Shown here piece by piece: positions 9,551 through 24,500 of a stretch of 64,000 nucleotides of DNA. The stretch is taken from positions 5,001 to 69,000 of the forward strand of contig NC_020170.2 of NCBI RefSeq assembly GCF_000224145.3, read 5' to 3'. Under the pieces are notes generated by a model. That model made no database searches. It was not told the DNA's origin and worked only from the letters and a program-made list of their open reading frames with translations. The position numbers and the translations under genes were made by a program. Position 1 is the stretch's first letter; every line of letters begins with the position of its first letter. Source of the stretch: Ciona intestinalis (taxonomy: Eukaryota; Chordata; Ascidiacea; Phlebobranchia; Cionidae).

Positions 9551-12500
9551 GTAAGTNNNNNNNNNNNNNNNNNNNNNNNNNNNNNNNNNNNNNNNNNNNN
9601 NNNNNNNNNNNNNNNNNNNNNNNNNNNNNNNNNNNNNNNNNNNNNNNNNNNNNNNNNNNNNNNNNNNNNNNNNNNNNNNNNNNNNNNNNNNNNNNNNNNN
9701 NNNNNNNAAATGAGTTTTAAAACAGCATATTCGCCTGCTGGAGTAAAAAAATAACTGTGCAATGCATAGGATTTCCCATAAGATAAAATTCATTCAACTT
9801 TGTTCGTTTTTAGTTTCTAAAATATTAAAGAAAATTCAAATTTTATTTATGATTTGGTATAACGAATGCTTCTTCTCAAAAGTATATAAAAAATTGTAAA
9901 ACATAGACTTTATTGTGTTTAAATTTTCTATTAAACATAGCTACATAATATGCTGACTCAGCACGATTTTTACTATTCGTTAATTTTTCGCACTTTTTTA
10001 TATTAAAATGTTTATTATGTCTTACTAGTACTTACTTACCCTGTTTACATGAGCGGATTGGATTTGAATTCAATCCGACTCGAGATGACGTCTCACGCAT
10101 TTCAAATCCGATCCGCTAAAACGTCATATTTACATGGCGTATTTCAATCGGATTGAAAGTTAAACGGGACAGAAGCATATGTAGTCACCAGTCTTAACTC
10201 CTAACAAACTTCATTACCGCAATATGTTATCAGTACAGCTTAAAATATAACAAATAGCAGCCTTTAAGTGCATTTGTGGATTATTTTAATCTACTAAACT
10301 GGTTTATCTAAAGTTCCAAAGTTCTGTTATTTATGTGCTGCAAACACTTCAGATGGGTTGTTGCTATTAATTCAGACAATGATAATCTTCTCATACATAC
10401 TAAAACATATTGGGTTTCTGCGAGCTAAGTTCCACACAAGTCTGCTAAGTTTTGTTCTATGCTGTAACAACTAACAAGTATGACATACGTGAATGAATGG
10501 TTTTATTTGTTTAATTTAAAGCCAAGTATACAAAACCATGAATCAACATGTTAATCTGCACAAAAAGAAGTTTCAGACATAAAAGGATCGAGAATCGGTC
10601 GGCCTTAATCCGACTCGCCTTTTTCTCTTCGCCAAAAACAAAGTAGCGGAATGACGAGTCTGGTTCGAATCCGACTTAAACCGTCATGTAAACAGGGTAA
10701 CTGTAACATTTTATTTTCAATAAGTCTCTCGTGTTTAACATTAGGTTTGAAATTGTGCTGAGTCAGCATAATCTAGTATGTACCTAGGTTCAATCGAAAA
10801 ACAAAAACACAATAAAGTATATATTTTACAATTTTTTTATTCTTGAAGAAGAAGCATTTGTTATACCAAATCGAAAATAAAATTTGATTTTTCTTTAGTA
10901 TTATAGAAACTAGAAACGATCGAAGTTGAGTAAAGTTTTTTCCTATGGGAAATCTTAATCCCATGCATTGTTGAAACAGCCGATTTTTTTACTTTAGGGT
11001 TTTATTTTACACGATTTTTTTAGACTCCGTATCATTTTTGGAAACTTTGATGATACCTTTAGGTTACATTTGAGCATATCTATCCGTATACAAAATTTCA
11101 TTTTTCATTGGTATGCAGCGGGGTAATTTATAAACAAGCATGAAGTGTATGAAACAGAACACCGATGTTATAATAAGTGTCGTTGTCCTGTGATACAACA
11201 AGATGTAATTATTATTTAATCATATACAGTATTTTAATAACTTACGCAGATGATGAATTAAGTGTCCAAATATGGTCAGATCAAATTTTTGTTTCTCGTC
11301 TTCAAGAAAAATACCATAAATACAAAGAAATCAGTGATATTGAAACAATGCTTAATTGTCATGCCACAACGACAAACTCAACTATCGCCAAACATCGTTT
11401 ACTTGATAAAGGTATTTTTTATACTATGTTATTTTTATTTGAATATTTTAGTTGATTTACAATGTAAGTAGTAAAACATAATAGTATTATTTGTCTGTGA
11501 TGGTATGTGACAGATGGTTTGTCAGTGTTATAAAGTTTGTTATATTTTGTTCAATTGTTGAATTGGTTAAAGATTGATTGAAATTTAAAATTTAGGTGAC
11601 TTCTTTTAAAGTTTTGTTAGTGTTTATTGTGTTCTGTATTCAAGCATGGTGGTGTTGTATAAATGAGGTTACCATTGGAAAAAAAGGGTTCGAGCAATTA
11701 CCACTAAGTGACTTGCCCAAAGATACACTTTGACATTGGTAGCAGATAGCAGCCTCTTACTTTAATTAGACAGCTAAAGTTTAGTCACATTTTTTTATAA
11801 AAACACAGCGTAACTGCCCTCATTAATATTATTGTTTCTTATTTGTTAACATTTTTGTACCAGGATGCTTATTGGACAGTACAAGGTATGTTTCATGAAG
11901 TGTAACTCATGTTCTAAGCAATCCAATACGTAGTATATAATATAAAAACATGTAACATTGATTTTCAGTTTTACCAATAGCATTTTACTCCAAGTTAGAA
12001 AACATAATAACATCATACATGAATGTAGAATTATTAATAATATAATATTGACACTGATAGGTAACAAGGCACAACAACAGCTTTGTTACGAAACAATTAT
12101 TAACAAAGTTAAAATCCACTTTATTTAAACAAAGTATTAACCATCTAGCACACATATTGCATTTTAGTAGTATCATATCGTCGTGTACAAATGTACATTC
12201 ATTCATGCTAATAACAGTAACTGTCATATCAGGTATCAACAATATTGCTCTAATAAAAAGTATATATAATGTATATACTATAAAATACAATATTTGGCCA
12301 CAGTGCTTCCTCTGTTATCTATTACTTGTTTATTCAAAATTCTATATGGTTAACAGTGATTAGATAGCATAATTATATTAACTAGTTCTTATCTCTCAGT
12401 GACCAATGAAGGACGTGATGTTGAATACAACATCCAACATCAAAGTGGTGACGGATTATTTTCATCCTCATCATCATTTGTTCAATCTTTGAGGTGCATT

Positions 12501-15500
12501 TTCACTTGTTGCAATAAACATAGTTTTAAGTTAAATCGCTGAGTTAGTGCCAAAAATTCTTCAGTTTGGCATAGCAATTGCAGGGTTTTGGCTGATAGCC
12601 ACTATACTGTCTTGTGGTACTGATGACAATTTTGACAAATGTTAATATAATTGGTGGTGCACAACCAACATAAATAGAAAGAATTTGTCTTCTAAACACA
12701 CTTTATCAGTGGTTCATACCTTGCATACATTATTAAATATAAGCCAAGTGACAAATAAAAATAAACAAAACAAGAATAAGATTCTATGGTAGGTCACCTG
12801 ATGCTGGACCACAAAGTGAACCCAGGATATTGACTTTGGTTGGTGATCCTGGGAGCGGCAAGACAACTTTGCTTGCCAATTGGCTGCACAGGTTTCAAAA
12901 GGAGAACCCAAATACATTGGTGTGTTGAGTATGTTACCAAGTTTGTCTCTCGCCATGGCACAGTTGGTTAGCAAGCCTGCCTGCTCTAACCCAAAGGTTA
13001 TGGGTTCAAGGCTTGTCACTACCACTGTTGTGGGCGTATGTGTCTTTGGGCAAGACACTTAGCAGCAATTGCTCCAATCTAGTGGTAACTAACGAGTTTT
13101 ATATATTACATATAATAAAAAATAAAAACAATTACCCACAGAGTTACATATGGGTGAGGTCCTTGTCAAGGATCTGGGATTTACGCCAGATTTGGCCCAT
13201 TACCCCAACACCCGGAAAGCCCATTAAAGTCATTTGCGCGATGGTTGGGTTGGAGCAATGTTTGTTAAGTGTCTTGCCCAAGAACACATACGCCGGTCAC
13301 TGTTAGTATCCCTATTGAGCATCGAACTGGGGACACTTTGGTTTTAATGCAGGTGCCTAATCCACCAAGCCACGGCGCTGGCTTAAACTTGTGGCAAAAT
13401 CATGGGAAACTGGGACACACGAAATTCCTAGGGAGAAAATAGGAATATAAATAAACATGCTTTCCTGAACAAAAATGGAAAGTGCAGCGTGCAGGTTTTG
13501 TCTTTATTATTTACTGGGCCATTTCTAGTTTATAATTTAAAATCGTTTAAAGTTATCAAGTAAATACTTATATTTTCTGACAAATAACCTGAAATATTCA
13601 TATGTTTACAGAATGCTTTCTTCATGTTTTTGTGTTTGCAGGTGCTGTCAACTTTTATTGGATCTTCAAATTTAAGTTATGATGTGTCAGCATTCATGCG
13701 AAGATGCATCAAAACATTAAGGGAAGCAACATGGAAAACTAAGTGATTATTTTTCTTTGATGATTATTATTGCAACCAAACCTAAATATTATATAGCAAT
13801 ATTGCCTAAAAGTTTTTATGTTAAAAATAGAAACGGCAATGCAATGTTTGCGGGGGTCCTTAAGCCTTAACGTTATATTAATAAAGTACTGTTTCAAGAA
13901 TTTATTTTTAATTTTATTTGAATTCAACAAAAAACTCCCATCATTTCAGATGTACTTCCAGTGAAATGTTGGAAGATGTTGATACTTACAAAGGACTTGT
14001 TGAAACATTTCAATCCTCATTGAGTCTTCATCCATGTGTGGTTGTGATTGACAGTGTGAATGATATTAAGTATGGGATGCATGAGGATATTGGACAGGTA
14101 AAAGGTAAGGTGGACTCTTTTTATATCCAAGCGATTATTTTTTATAATAACACCATCTGTTTCTTCGGTTTAAATACCTTGCAATTGTATAAAAGCGGAT
14201 AATATTGAATTTTTAAAAGTGTTCCTGTCCTGCAGATGTGTTGAATTCCACTTATATGTGTAAAATTGGTAAGCTTAACATTAGAGTTAAAAACCTAATC
14301 AGTATATTATAAGTAAATATACTTTGCATTTATTTTAGTATACATGTTAATGACGTTATTCCATATATAGATTCTTTCCACTTTTTCAATTGTTTTACAT
14401 AGGGCTGGGTTGGCTTCCGGTGGTAATTCCCCTGACATGTCACATAATTATATCCACACGGAGGTCAGACTTAACGTATAAAGCCATTCAACAACGTGGT
14501 GATGTAACAATTGTAAAGATGCCATCCATAGATTTACAAACCCGAGAAAATATTTTACAAACTTACTTTGAAGATAATGGTTTGTTATTAGTATTAATTA
14601 ATGAATGAATTTGACTAATTGATCCTCATTAAAACAAAAGTCGGTAAAACATGGGTGTTCTGTTTCATACACCTTGTGCTGCTTATGAGTTACAATATGT
14701 GTGCCTTTATGAGCAATTAAATTTTTCCTGTTTTTTTGTGTGCATACAGCAATACCCATTTTGTTGTTTTATTTATACCTATAATTTTATGATTGCCTAT
14801 TTTCAAGGAATTGCAACACTGTTTAAAAAGTTTTCGCGAAAAATAAGGTCTGTTGGTTTACAAGATTTCGCTATCAGCTGGTCGAAAAAGATTTCTTTAT
14901 TTCAATCAAAATAATTTCTTAACATTATGTACTACTATGCATATTCTCTAGCACTGTATTTCAGTTAAAGTTATGGCATTTTTTACAAAACATCGTACAG
15001 TACTTAGAAGGTTTGTCAGAGATGTGCTCAGTTGTGTTTAATGATTTATCTTGTGTTTTTTTTAATTCCAAACTTTGATCTGGACCTATTATTTGTCTTT
15101 AGTTGTTAACATACTTGGTCGAGATCATTTATCAAAAGTTTGGGCAAATCGGTTGAGTGAACGACCTTTGTATCTTGCAACATTATCACACCTTATAATG
15201 TCTTGTCGAGACAGCCATGATATTAATCAAGTTATCGAAAAGTGCACCACATTCCGTATATTCAGGTAGTTATCACTGTTGTTGTGTCATGATTGCAATT
15301 AAATGCGTAGCATAATTTAATTCGGTTGGGCTGACTTGATTGTGTGCATACAAAGCTCTTAAAAATGAAGTTTTGAAAATTAGGTCACCTGAACGTCACT
15401 TTACATTTTGTACTTTAGCTACTGCTGCACTGCAACAAAAGAAACAATATACGTTAAATTTTAGGTTTTAAATTTAGTACATTAACAAACATACAAATTG

Positions 15501-18500
15501 GTATTTTAATTTAATTTAAAACAGAGACTTCTGGAAATCTGTGTTTTTGTTGTGGAGTCGTCGTTATAGTTGGGGAAAGCAGTCATCTGGGCAACCTGGA
15601 TCGATCCGACATCGAAGTAATGCATCAGGATGGGTGGCTGATGCGTTAAAATTCATTGCAACCTCGAGAACAGGTCTTCTTCTTAAGGAAATCCTGCATA
15701 TTTTGCTGTTGGTAGGATACAAAGGAAGGACCGCAGTTTCACCTCATGATTGGAGGATGTTTAGGGTAAGGTAGCTTGTTATATTGGTTGTGAGCTAAGT
15801 GACTGTAAGCTAAGTTGAAAGTTAATTTTAAATTTGTAAAATAAATTCTTGTCCTTCTTAAAACAAATTTAAAAATAACACAAAACTCTCTTTCCCAAAT
15901 AATTTTGGCAGCTACTGATATACTATTGTCTTATAAAACATAATACTTCTTGTGTTTATTCTTAGGAAGCAGCCGGGAGTGCTCTTTGTACAAATAAAGA
16001 TGGTTTGATAACAATAGCTCATGATGATGTCACACTTGCACTTAATCATTGTTTGCTTGATGTTGGTTGTTATTCTTCAAGGTAAACGCACACCTTACAA
16101 TCTATAAATTAAATCTATAAATTAAAGTGACCCTATAAGAATAAGTTTTGACCTTAGACTATTAATGCAGAAATGTTTGCAATCAACATAGTGTAGTGCC
16201 AGAAAAATATAATTGTGTTTAGAAAAAAATGTAAAAATGTTATATACATGAATGAATGTAACTTACTTTATCCTAGCGTGGCTGGAAAACTCCAGAAAAC
16301 AAACGCTTTTCAGCTTTGACAAGGTTACTGAGTTTTAGTTTACACACATAGTCTTTACCAATCACTTAATCCTCATATAGTCTTCATGAGTTTTATTACA
16401 TGTATAAATGTATTTTATTTAATGCTCCACAGACCACAATGGCGACTGAAAACCACTTTGTTGGTTACTTGTTTTTGTTAAAGCTTAGTCGACCTTTGTA
16501 GTAAAATAATTAATTAACATTTTGTTAAATGGTTTATGACGTGCTTACTTATTCGAGCTTTGCTGAGGTTTTCATCAGTGCATGTAACAACACTTTCAAG
16601 ATTTTGTTCTATATGCATATGTTGACATCATACTGGCGCCATAGCTCAGTTAGTTGGCGAGCCTGCCTGTACCTTTAGAGATAATGTGTTCAGGCTCGTC
16701 GCTGTTACCAACTTACCATTATGGGCGAATATGTCTTTGGGCAAGCCACTTAATAGCAATTGCTCCAAGCCAGTGGTCAATAATAGGTTGTCCAAACGAT
16801 CAGCCATACATAAAAAAATGAAACAAAAGACACAAAAAATTAACCACCCTCGAAGTAACTCGTAAGCTGGCACGAATGTATGAACACCCCTTATAAAGAC
16901 TGCTGTTTCCCCCTGCGAGGATAAAGTAAGTTACATTCATAATAAATTACTTTATGATATTTAGAAATTAAATGTTAGAAAACTCACCATATTTTGACCT
17001 TTTTGATAGCTCTAAATTCTAATCTTCTTATAAAATATATGTTTACTCTTTACTGCCCAGACAGTGTTATTTATTATTTATTCTGCTTTAGTTGCTAACA
17101 AAATAATAAACTGTTTTGCATCGGACTTTGGTTGCGAAGATTTACAATGTTTGTTGAATGTGTGCTTGGTACGGTATGTTATTTTTTTAAACATAAACAT
17201 TATGCACTCCCATAACTGTATTGCAACTCGTTTTTGTTGCCATCCTCATTAAATAGAAGCTACAAATATGACCGCAGGGCCCATATTGGCATTGGTGTGT
17301 GCATATTTACAAATTTTATCCAATTTTTTAGTACTTTTCCGTTTGTGGAACTGTTAAAAGGTGTTTTCCTGTCTTTCACAAGATCAAAATTTTTGTTTAA
17401 AACAAATTGAAATGCTATAGAAGCATTTTAAGCATAAACTAACTTACCACCAACTGTAGTTCATGTTATGCAGAAGAAACAAAAAAATAATGTTCATCAC
17501 TGTTTTCGTTTAAAAAAAAAATTAGAACCATTGGCATTGGTTACCTTGCATGGTAATAAACATCATGTAATAGGATAGCTTGTTGTTTCTACATTTATTA
17601 TTTCCATGCAGTATTGCAATGCTTGGCCTAATTCTACTGCTACCTATTTATATCCTTTGCTGACTGGTATCGCTCACTAAACCTAGGTATCTCTGACAAT
17701 TCTTTTTTTGCTTTATTTATAAAATAAAACCCTAAAAAAACTACTACAGCTGTTTAAATGACATACACTGGCAACAGTTTTTTTACCGTTACTACCTGTC
17801 TTCTCGCTTTTGTCAACTCTCTTGTTCTTTGTTATCGTGACCGAAGAGACAAAATAAATTTCATTCATTCAATCATACATCCAAACTCTACTATGCATTT
17901 CTGGAAGTTCCTCCATCAACGTACTGCTTCTCAGTATTTTGTTCTCTATGCTCAATTTTGTACCTTTTGTTCTTTTAGTAAAAGTTAATAGGTCTAAAAA
18001 TATGTATTTGAAAAACTTGGTTTGACGAGTTTACAATTGAATAGACCTTTAAATTAAAGAATAACTGCAGGTGCATTTTAAGCTCTGCAAAGTAAAATAT
18101 TTTCATGTATATTATAAATATTAAAAGCTAAAATTATTATTTCTATTGCCTAATTAATAGTTGCTTTATAACCACAAACTCTCAAACCCTTAATTAAAAA
18201 ATTTTTAATGTCTACTTTAAATTGTCGGATTTTCAATTTGGTAAGATATCAATTAGTACTGGTTTAAAAACCTTACAATTAAGTATTTATAAATAATAAT
18301 CTTTAGAGCAAACCTTAACCTTCTGTTCTTAATGTATTAAATTTTAAATCTATAGTAACATTGAGCATTATTTCTTAATACTAGTTCAATAGATCTTCTC
18401 CAACACCAACATTCACTTCTTGCCTCTTATTTTATCAACCACGGCTCCATGAAGAGAAAGTTAATTGAACTACCATGGCATCTACATCAATGTAAAGATT

Positions 18501-21500
18501 GGGTATTACTTTGTCAAGTTCTCTGCAAACCAAGGTTGGTTTAATACTGGCAACAAATAAAATGTTTCTGACTTAACAATTTACTTTCTATAATGGAAAA
18601 AATCTGTAGTTTTACTTAGGTATTGACCTCTGTACCTATTTGTTTGTACCTATAACTCAGTTCTATGATAATACTATATTAAAACATATCATTGTCAATT
18701 ACCATGTTTACATGACCGTTAAAGTCTGACGCAAATTTGGCTACTCTTGCTTCCCGGCAAGTCGACCGACCGTCAATTCGCTCAGAAAAGTTGTTTATGG
18801 GTCGAGCAATCAAGTTGGATTGAACAAGCAGAATGTTGATGTATAGGACTTGTCATGCAGTAAACATAATGTTTTTGCACAGGGTATATTAGTAGCAGTA
18901 CGCGTGTATATCTGGCAAGTTTCCAAGTATTTATCTAATAAGTTAATTATTATATAACTGGCAAATGCAAAACGATAGAAACCTGCATTGGACGTACTCA
19001 ACCGGATACTGTAATATCTATTTAAGTCCCAAATGGTTTAGTTGAGCTTACTTGAATAAAAGAGCATTAGTGATCATGTATATTAACTTTATATTCCACT
19101 CAGTGAATTATGACACTTAGGTTTTTCATCTCTATGTGCGAAGAATCAAAGTTCCATCCATCCTTACACAATGACCACAAGATGTATTGGAACTCACTGA
19201 ACAAACATGACTTCAATATTGTGCATTGTTTGAAGGTGCTGTTTATACTTTTATTAATAAACCCTATGTTATATGAAATATTCAATGTTGTGATCGGGTG
19301 ATTTAATATTTCTAAACAGCAAGTAGGTGCATAGAGTATGTAAGGTATGAATGCCCTGAAAAATTTAGTGTACTTTCTATTCTGTATAAACTGTACAAAT
19401 CAAATTGAACATAGGAATGGTTTAATCTTTGGTAACTGTAATCCGGTATAGAGGTAAAACAGGAATAATGTGTTCTAAATAACAGTATTAATGTGCTGTA
19501 TTGCCTATAAGGTACCCTGACTTTTAAAAAGTTATGTACTGTTTGATAGATTGGCATAGGTAATTTGATATGCTTGACACTTTGCATTAGGTTTATGAAA
19601 CCACGTTTAAGTATTCAATTTTAAACTACAATGCTAAGAATGCTAACTAATATTAAATGTTTCACTTGATTCATTTCTACAGTCCATGGTTAGAAACCAA
19701 TCAAACAGTGAGGATACCAACCAAGCAACGGAACAAACAGTGTCGAAACCAACTTTAAAAATTCCGTCTTTGATCATTGTGACTCAACACGATGACTCTC
19801 CCATGTCACACAATCGGAGCACGGAAAGTCGTTCGGGCACAGAAGATAGAGAACTTAGTGAAACTGAAAGTTGTTCGTTCTTCCTGACGGAAACTGATTC
19901 TGATGTTTTAATCGGAGGTGAGTTGTACAGATGTAGTTAATATATATGGATGCTACTTGTTTATGCTTCAAATCATTTTGTTCTGTTGCACACATTGCAT
20001 AGTGGCTTCAAACACTTTCTGTCCCTTTACAAATTACATATGTAGCTTTTTGGGCATGGGTGTCATGAGCTAGTTTTCTGGAGAGGCCTGCGCTACCCTG
20101 GAAGCCTAGCTAGGTTGGTGACCCCAGTTTTTGTTAATCAATGTTTATTTTTTTCTAAATACAGCTTAAACATATTATTTAGTTGCTTGTTGCGTTTACT
20201 CACGTACATAGTATTAACATGATGAAACAAACAGTCCAACCTGTTTTAAAGTTTGATCAAATAATCCAATTTTTGTGTGAATTTTTATTATGTCATAATT
20301 AATTAAATGAATGAAAGAATGTAACTTGTTTTATCTTGGCGTGTCCGAAAAACGACAGTCACAGGTGTTTTTTACACTTTGTGCGAGCTTATAAGTAACC
20401 ACAAGGACACATATACCCACAATGGTAGCAGCAACGAGTCTTGAATCCCTGACCTCCAAGTTAAAAGCAGGCACCCTATCTAACTGTGCTACAAAGCTGG
20501 TAAAATTATCATGTTAAACAATCCCCATTATAGTTATGAATCTACATGTGAGTTCCTACCATTGCATAACAAACATTTTGCATGGCTGAGGCACCCTGGT
20601 TTTCATTACAATTCTGAATGTTACGTAACATATGATTGTGGGTGATGGTTTTATACATAACTTCCGGTTAGTTGTGACTAGTTTGAAGTAACAAACACTG
20701 TCTTGCTGAAGGGCTTGTTACGTTTCGAACCAAAATGCTGTGTTTAATATTTCTGTGTTAAGTTTGGTTCTGGGAATTTAGGTTGGTCACCTGCAGAAGA
20801 TGATCCCAAAGTAACAATTGACTCTTCCGTCCTTACCCAAAATGAATTAACATCTCTTTACCACAAGATGGGGTGGTTGCTTTTCCACATGAATAACAGG
20901 AGTGAAGGAATTGTCATGTTGCAAAAATGCAGACAACATATTGATGCTGTAGGTTTTTTGTCAGAGTTAGTTGTACTGTGTCATATACTGTATTTTATAT
21001 ATTTGTGTCAAGTATGGCACTTAACAGCATATTGTAATATTAAGGCTACAGTACTTATGGAGTCTAAACATATGATTTTTAGTAAAGATTCAAATACCTG
21101 TTACCAGAGATATCTTAAGAACTGCTTTTGTTGATTTAAATAAACTTCATATTTCATCCTGTTGTTTATTTTAGAACCGACCACTTTCATCAGTTGAAAA
21201 TCTCATTCTGTTTGAATCTATTTGTTTACAATGTATGCACACAACGGATGTTTCAATAGCAGATCTGCAACTTGCAATTAATGTTTATGATAATCTATCT
21301 TTACACACAATGGATCTTTCTTATTTAAAACTTAGAGAGTTATCCGAGACTAAAGGTAAGGAAATGTTTGGTTTATTGGTTAACTTGTTTTATTTTTCTT
21401 ATTGTTTGCCTGTATAAATAAACAAGAGATCACAGATCTAATGCGTGAGCACGGTATAAACTAATTAGCATAGTATTAATTAATCCTTTTACTACAACGG

Positions 21501-24500
21501 TAGACTAGGCTCGATCAAAAACAAATCCGAAGTAACCAACAAAGCGGGTTTCAGTCGCCAATTGGTGACTGTGGAACAGTAGGTAGAATGCATTCATTCA
21601 TGTATTATAAATTATAAAACTTACGACGTATAAGGAAGGTTTGGTATAGAATATATGCCAATACGCTTTGTACAACTCCTGTACCACGTGTTGACAAGAA
21701 AACTTACACTTGTTAACTTTGTCGTTGCTTAAAGACATTTGTTTTTGTGAATTTGGATAAACTGTAATCCCACAGTATTATAGGTAATGTTAGAAATAAA
21801 AGTATTTATAGCGAGTGGTAAACTAAAAGAGCAATGAAACGATTGACGCGTTTTTATACGAAAGATAAGGATAGGAAAAAGGCACTCGTCTACGCTTCGG
21901 TGCACACACGCTAATTGTGCGATATTAAATCTAAAAAATTTAGTCTAAAAATTATAAGTATATATTATGATTTGATTTCAACCAAGAAGTTAAAGAATAA
22001 ATGATAAAATCTAGAATTGAGATGAATGGGGAAGAAAGTCGCGCAAAAAAAAACAACAACATTACAACAACAAGAACAACTGTTTCACAAAAAAGGATCA
22101 ATATGTCCACAACCGTGCTCAATAAATATAAGTGTATTAAAGTTTTGTTTGTATATTTTTTCTATCTTGTTGTTGCATTATATACTGTTTGTTTCCTCTC
22201 AAAATAAAAATCAGCATTTGATCACATAGGATATATTTGTCTTCATCTTGCCATAAGGTTAATGATTAACAAGAGAGAGGAAGAAGCTCATGGTGTGTTT
22301 ATGGTGGGTGGTACATCAATGGTTTCATGTTCCTATATTTCATTATTTTTATGTGTCTCACACATGATATACATTACACTTATATCAATTTGTTTAAATC
22401 TTATCATAAATGTTAAAATAGTTGGATTATATATGCCCGGTGCCAGTGCACAGTTGGTTACCCTGTCTGCCTCTAACCCAGAGGTAATGGGTTCAAGGCT
22501 TGTCACTGCTACCATTGTGGGCGTACGTGACTTGGGGCAAGACACTGAACGGCAATTGCTCTAACCCAGTGGTCACTAATGGATTGTCCAAATTATTAGC
22601 CACACATAAAAAATCACCCACAAAGTAACATAGTCGGGAAGTTGTAAACTTCCACGAGGTGAAGATCAAATTACAGCAAGTGCCGTTTTTCGGCCACGCA
22701 AGGATGAAGTAAGTTTTTAAGTTACATTCATTCCTTCATATATCGACAGGTTGCATACAATATAATGAAGGAATGTGGAAGCATAAGTGGTCATGCACAG
22801 GCAAATGCTGTGTTTGGCAATATTCTATCTACACAAGGTAATCACATCTTCCTTTTCTTTTATTGCCGATTTATTCAATAAAGTACAACTTAAATATCCC
22901 TTTTTTCTTCCTAAGCAGCTATTATTTGAAAATACATAAAAGAAGCAAAAACTCTTAATGGTAGTATGTCTGGCGAACAGGCTTCATAATTTTTTGCCTA
23001 GTTATTCTCATTATCTGCATGTTATCAATAATTTACCTGTTATTGTTTAATCACAGCGTTATAAACATTTACATATTTGATATCACTTTTTCTCTTTTTT
23101 TTACTAGATTTGAAAACCTATTATTATGACCAGATAATAAAGAAGATTATTTTAATCTTTACTTATGTTGTTAAACAGGGATGATGGATCAGGCTGAAGT
23201 TCTGTTAAAAAAATCTTTACAAACTTATTTATACTGGCATGGAAGCAAACACCTTAAAGTTGCAAACTTGTTAAGAGATTTGGGTGAATTATACAGTAGT
23301 AAAAACATGGGGTGAGTTGCTGTTGGTTGCATTTTTTTTAATAACTGACAACACTCTAATGCTGTCGCACCTTGACTTAATATCTACCAGGTATGCAATA
23401 TGCTGCTGTCACCATTGTTGGTGTGTCCTTGGCCAATACACTTAACAGTAATTGCTGCCACATAGTTGTTGAGTTGTCCAAATTGAAAATCGTAAAGAAA
23501 AAAAATGATGATTAAGCTGAACATTTTATATCTTCCCAGCTGCCCCACCACATGAATGTTTTTTTTAATATTAAGCTAAAACTTACTTAGGGTTCCACAA
23601 AGGAAAGCTATGACCACATACAGACAAGCGTTGGACATTATGCAACATATTGGAAGAAATACTGAAACTCCTCAACTGTTAAGCAAAATTGGTAAAAAAA
23701 AATTAAATCAGCTAATAGTTGCTCATTAATCCATGTATGTGCGCTAATTAGATGAAGTAGTAGTGGGATTTTAGATGCTTCAATATGACATCTATAAGAA
23801 CCTATTGCAATGCAAAAGTGAAGCTTACTGCAATTGACAAGTGTCAAAGATTGGCAAGTGCCAAATTGTCTGCGTCGGGTGTATAACAGAACATAATTTT
23901 ATTTAATTCTTTGAATATTATGGCAAAGATAAAATTAATAAAAAAAGAAAAACATGCTACTGGCAAAAACTACTATTGACAAGTTTCAAATAAAAAGTTT
24001 AGCTGCAAAACCCAACTGTCTTAAACTTAATTATAACAATTTAAGATATATTTGAAAAAACGTGTGCATAAACACATCAGCCGTACAGTAGAAAGCACAT
24101 TGGGTTATGATGGAAAACCACATCTATATGCAAAGAGTACTATGTATCTAGACATGTAAGATGCCTAGACATTTATTCAGTAGTAAAAATTCATAGTTGA
24201 ATTTTTAATCTTCCGAAGATGGTGTCATAACCTGCGCAATACATACGTGCTGCAGCCTACACCTAAACTGTTCAGAAAATAAGAATCCTAATAATATTAT
24301 TCATTTTTTCTTATAAAAAAGTTTTGAATTTAAAAATAGAGTTTACAGAGCAGTTGCATGTCTGTTGTTTTTTTGATTTGTGTACCAGTTTGTTGAGAAG
24401 AAAAACTCCCTTGAATCAATCTGGGCAAATGGGTCAGTCAAAGTTATGAAACCTTATTGAGGTATACTAATACAGATGATAGTTCCAGCATATGTATTGT

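Noticed and set aside
11858-11885. 22-nt micro-exon between exons 2 and 3 of the STAND/TPR gene
   Set aside because: AG and GT sites are present, but including it destroys the phase match with exon 12400-12493, which joins exon 2 directly.
12714-13058. 114-codon minus-strand frame over the P-loop exon and SINE
   Set aside because: It is antisense to a conserved ATPase exon and to a SINE; similar frames appear over other SINE copies.
14815-14914. Extra exon after 14579 (open frame with FKKFSRKIRSVGLQ)
   Set aside because: The exon at 15103 joins 14579 in phase and gives the expected NACHT closing helix; adding this segment would introduce a stop.
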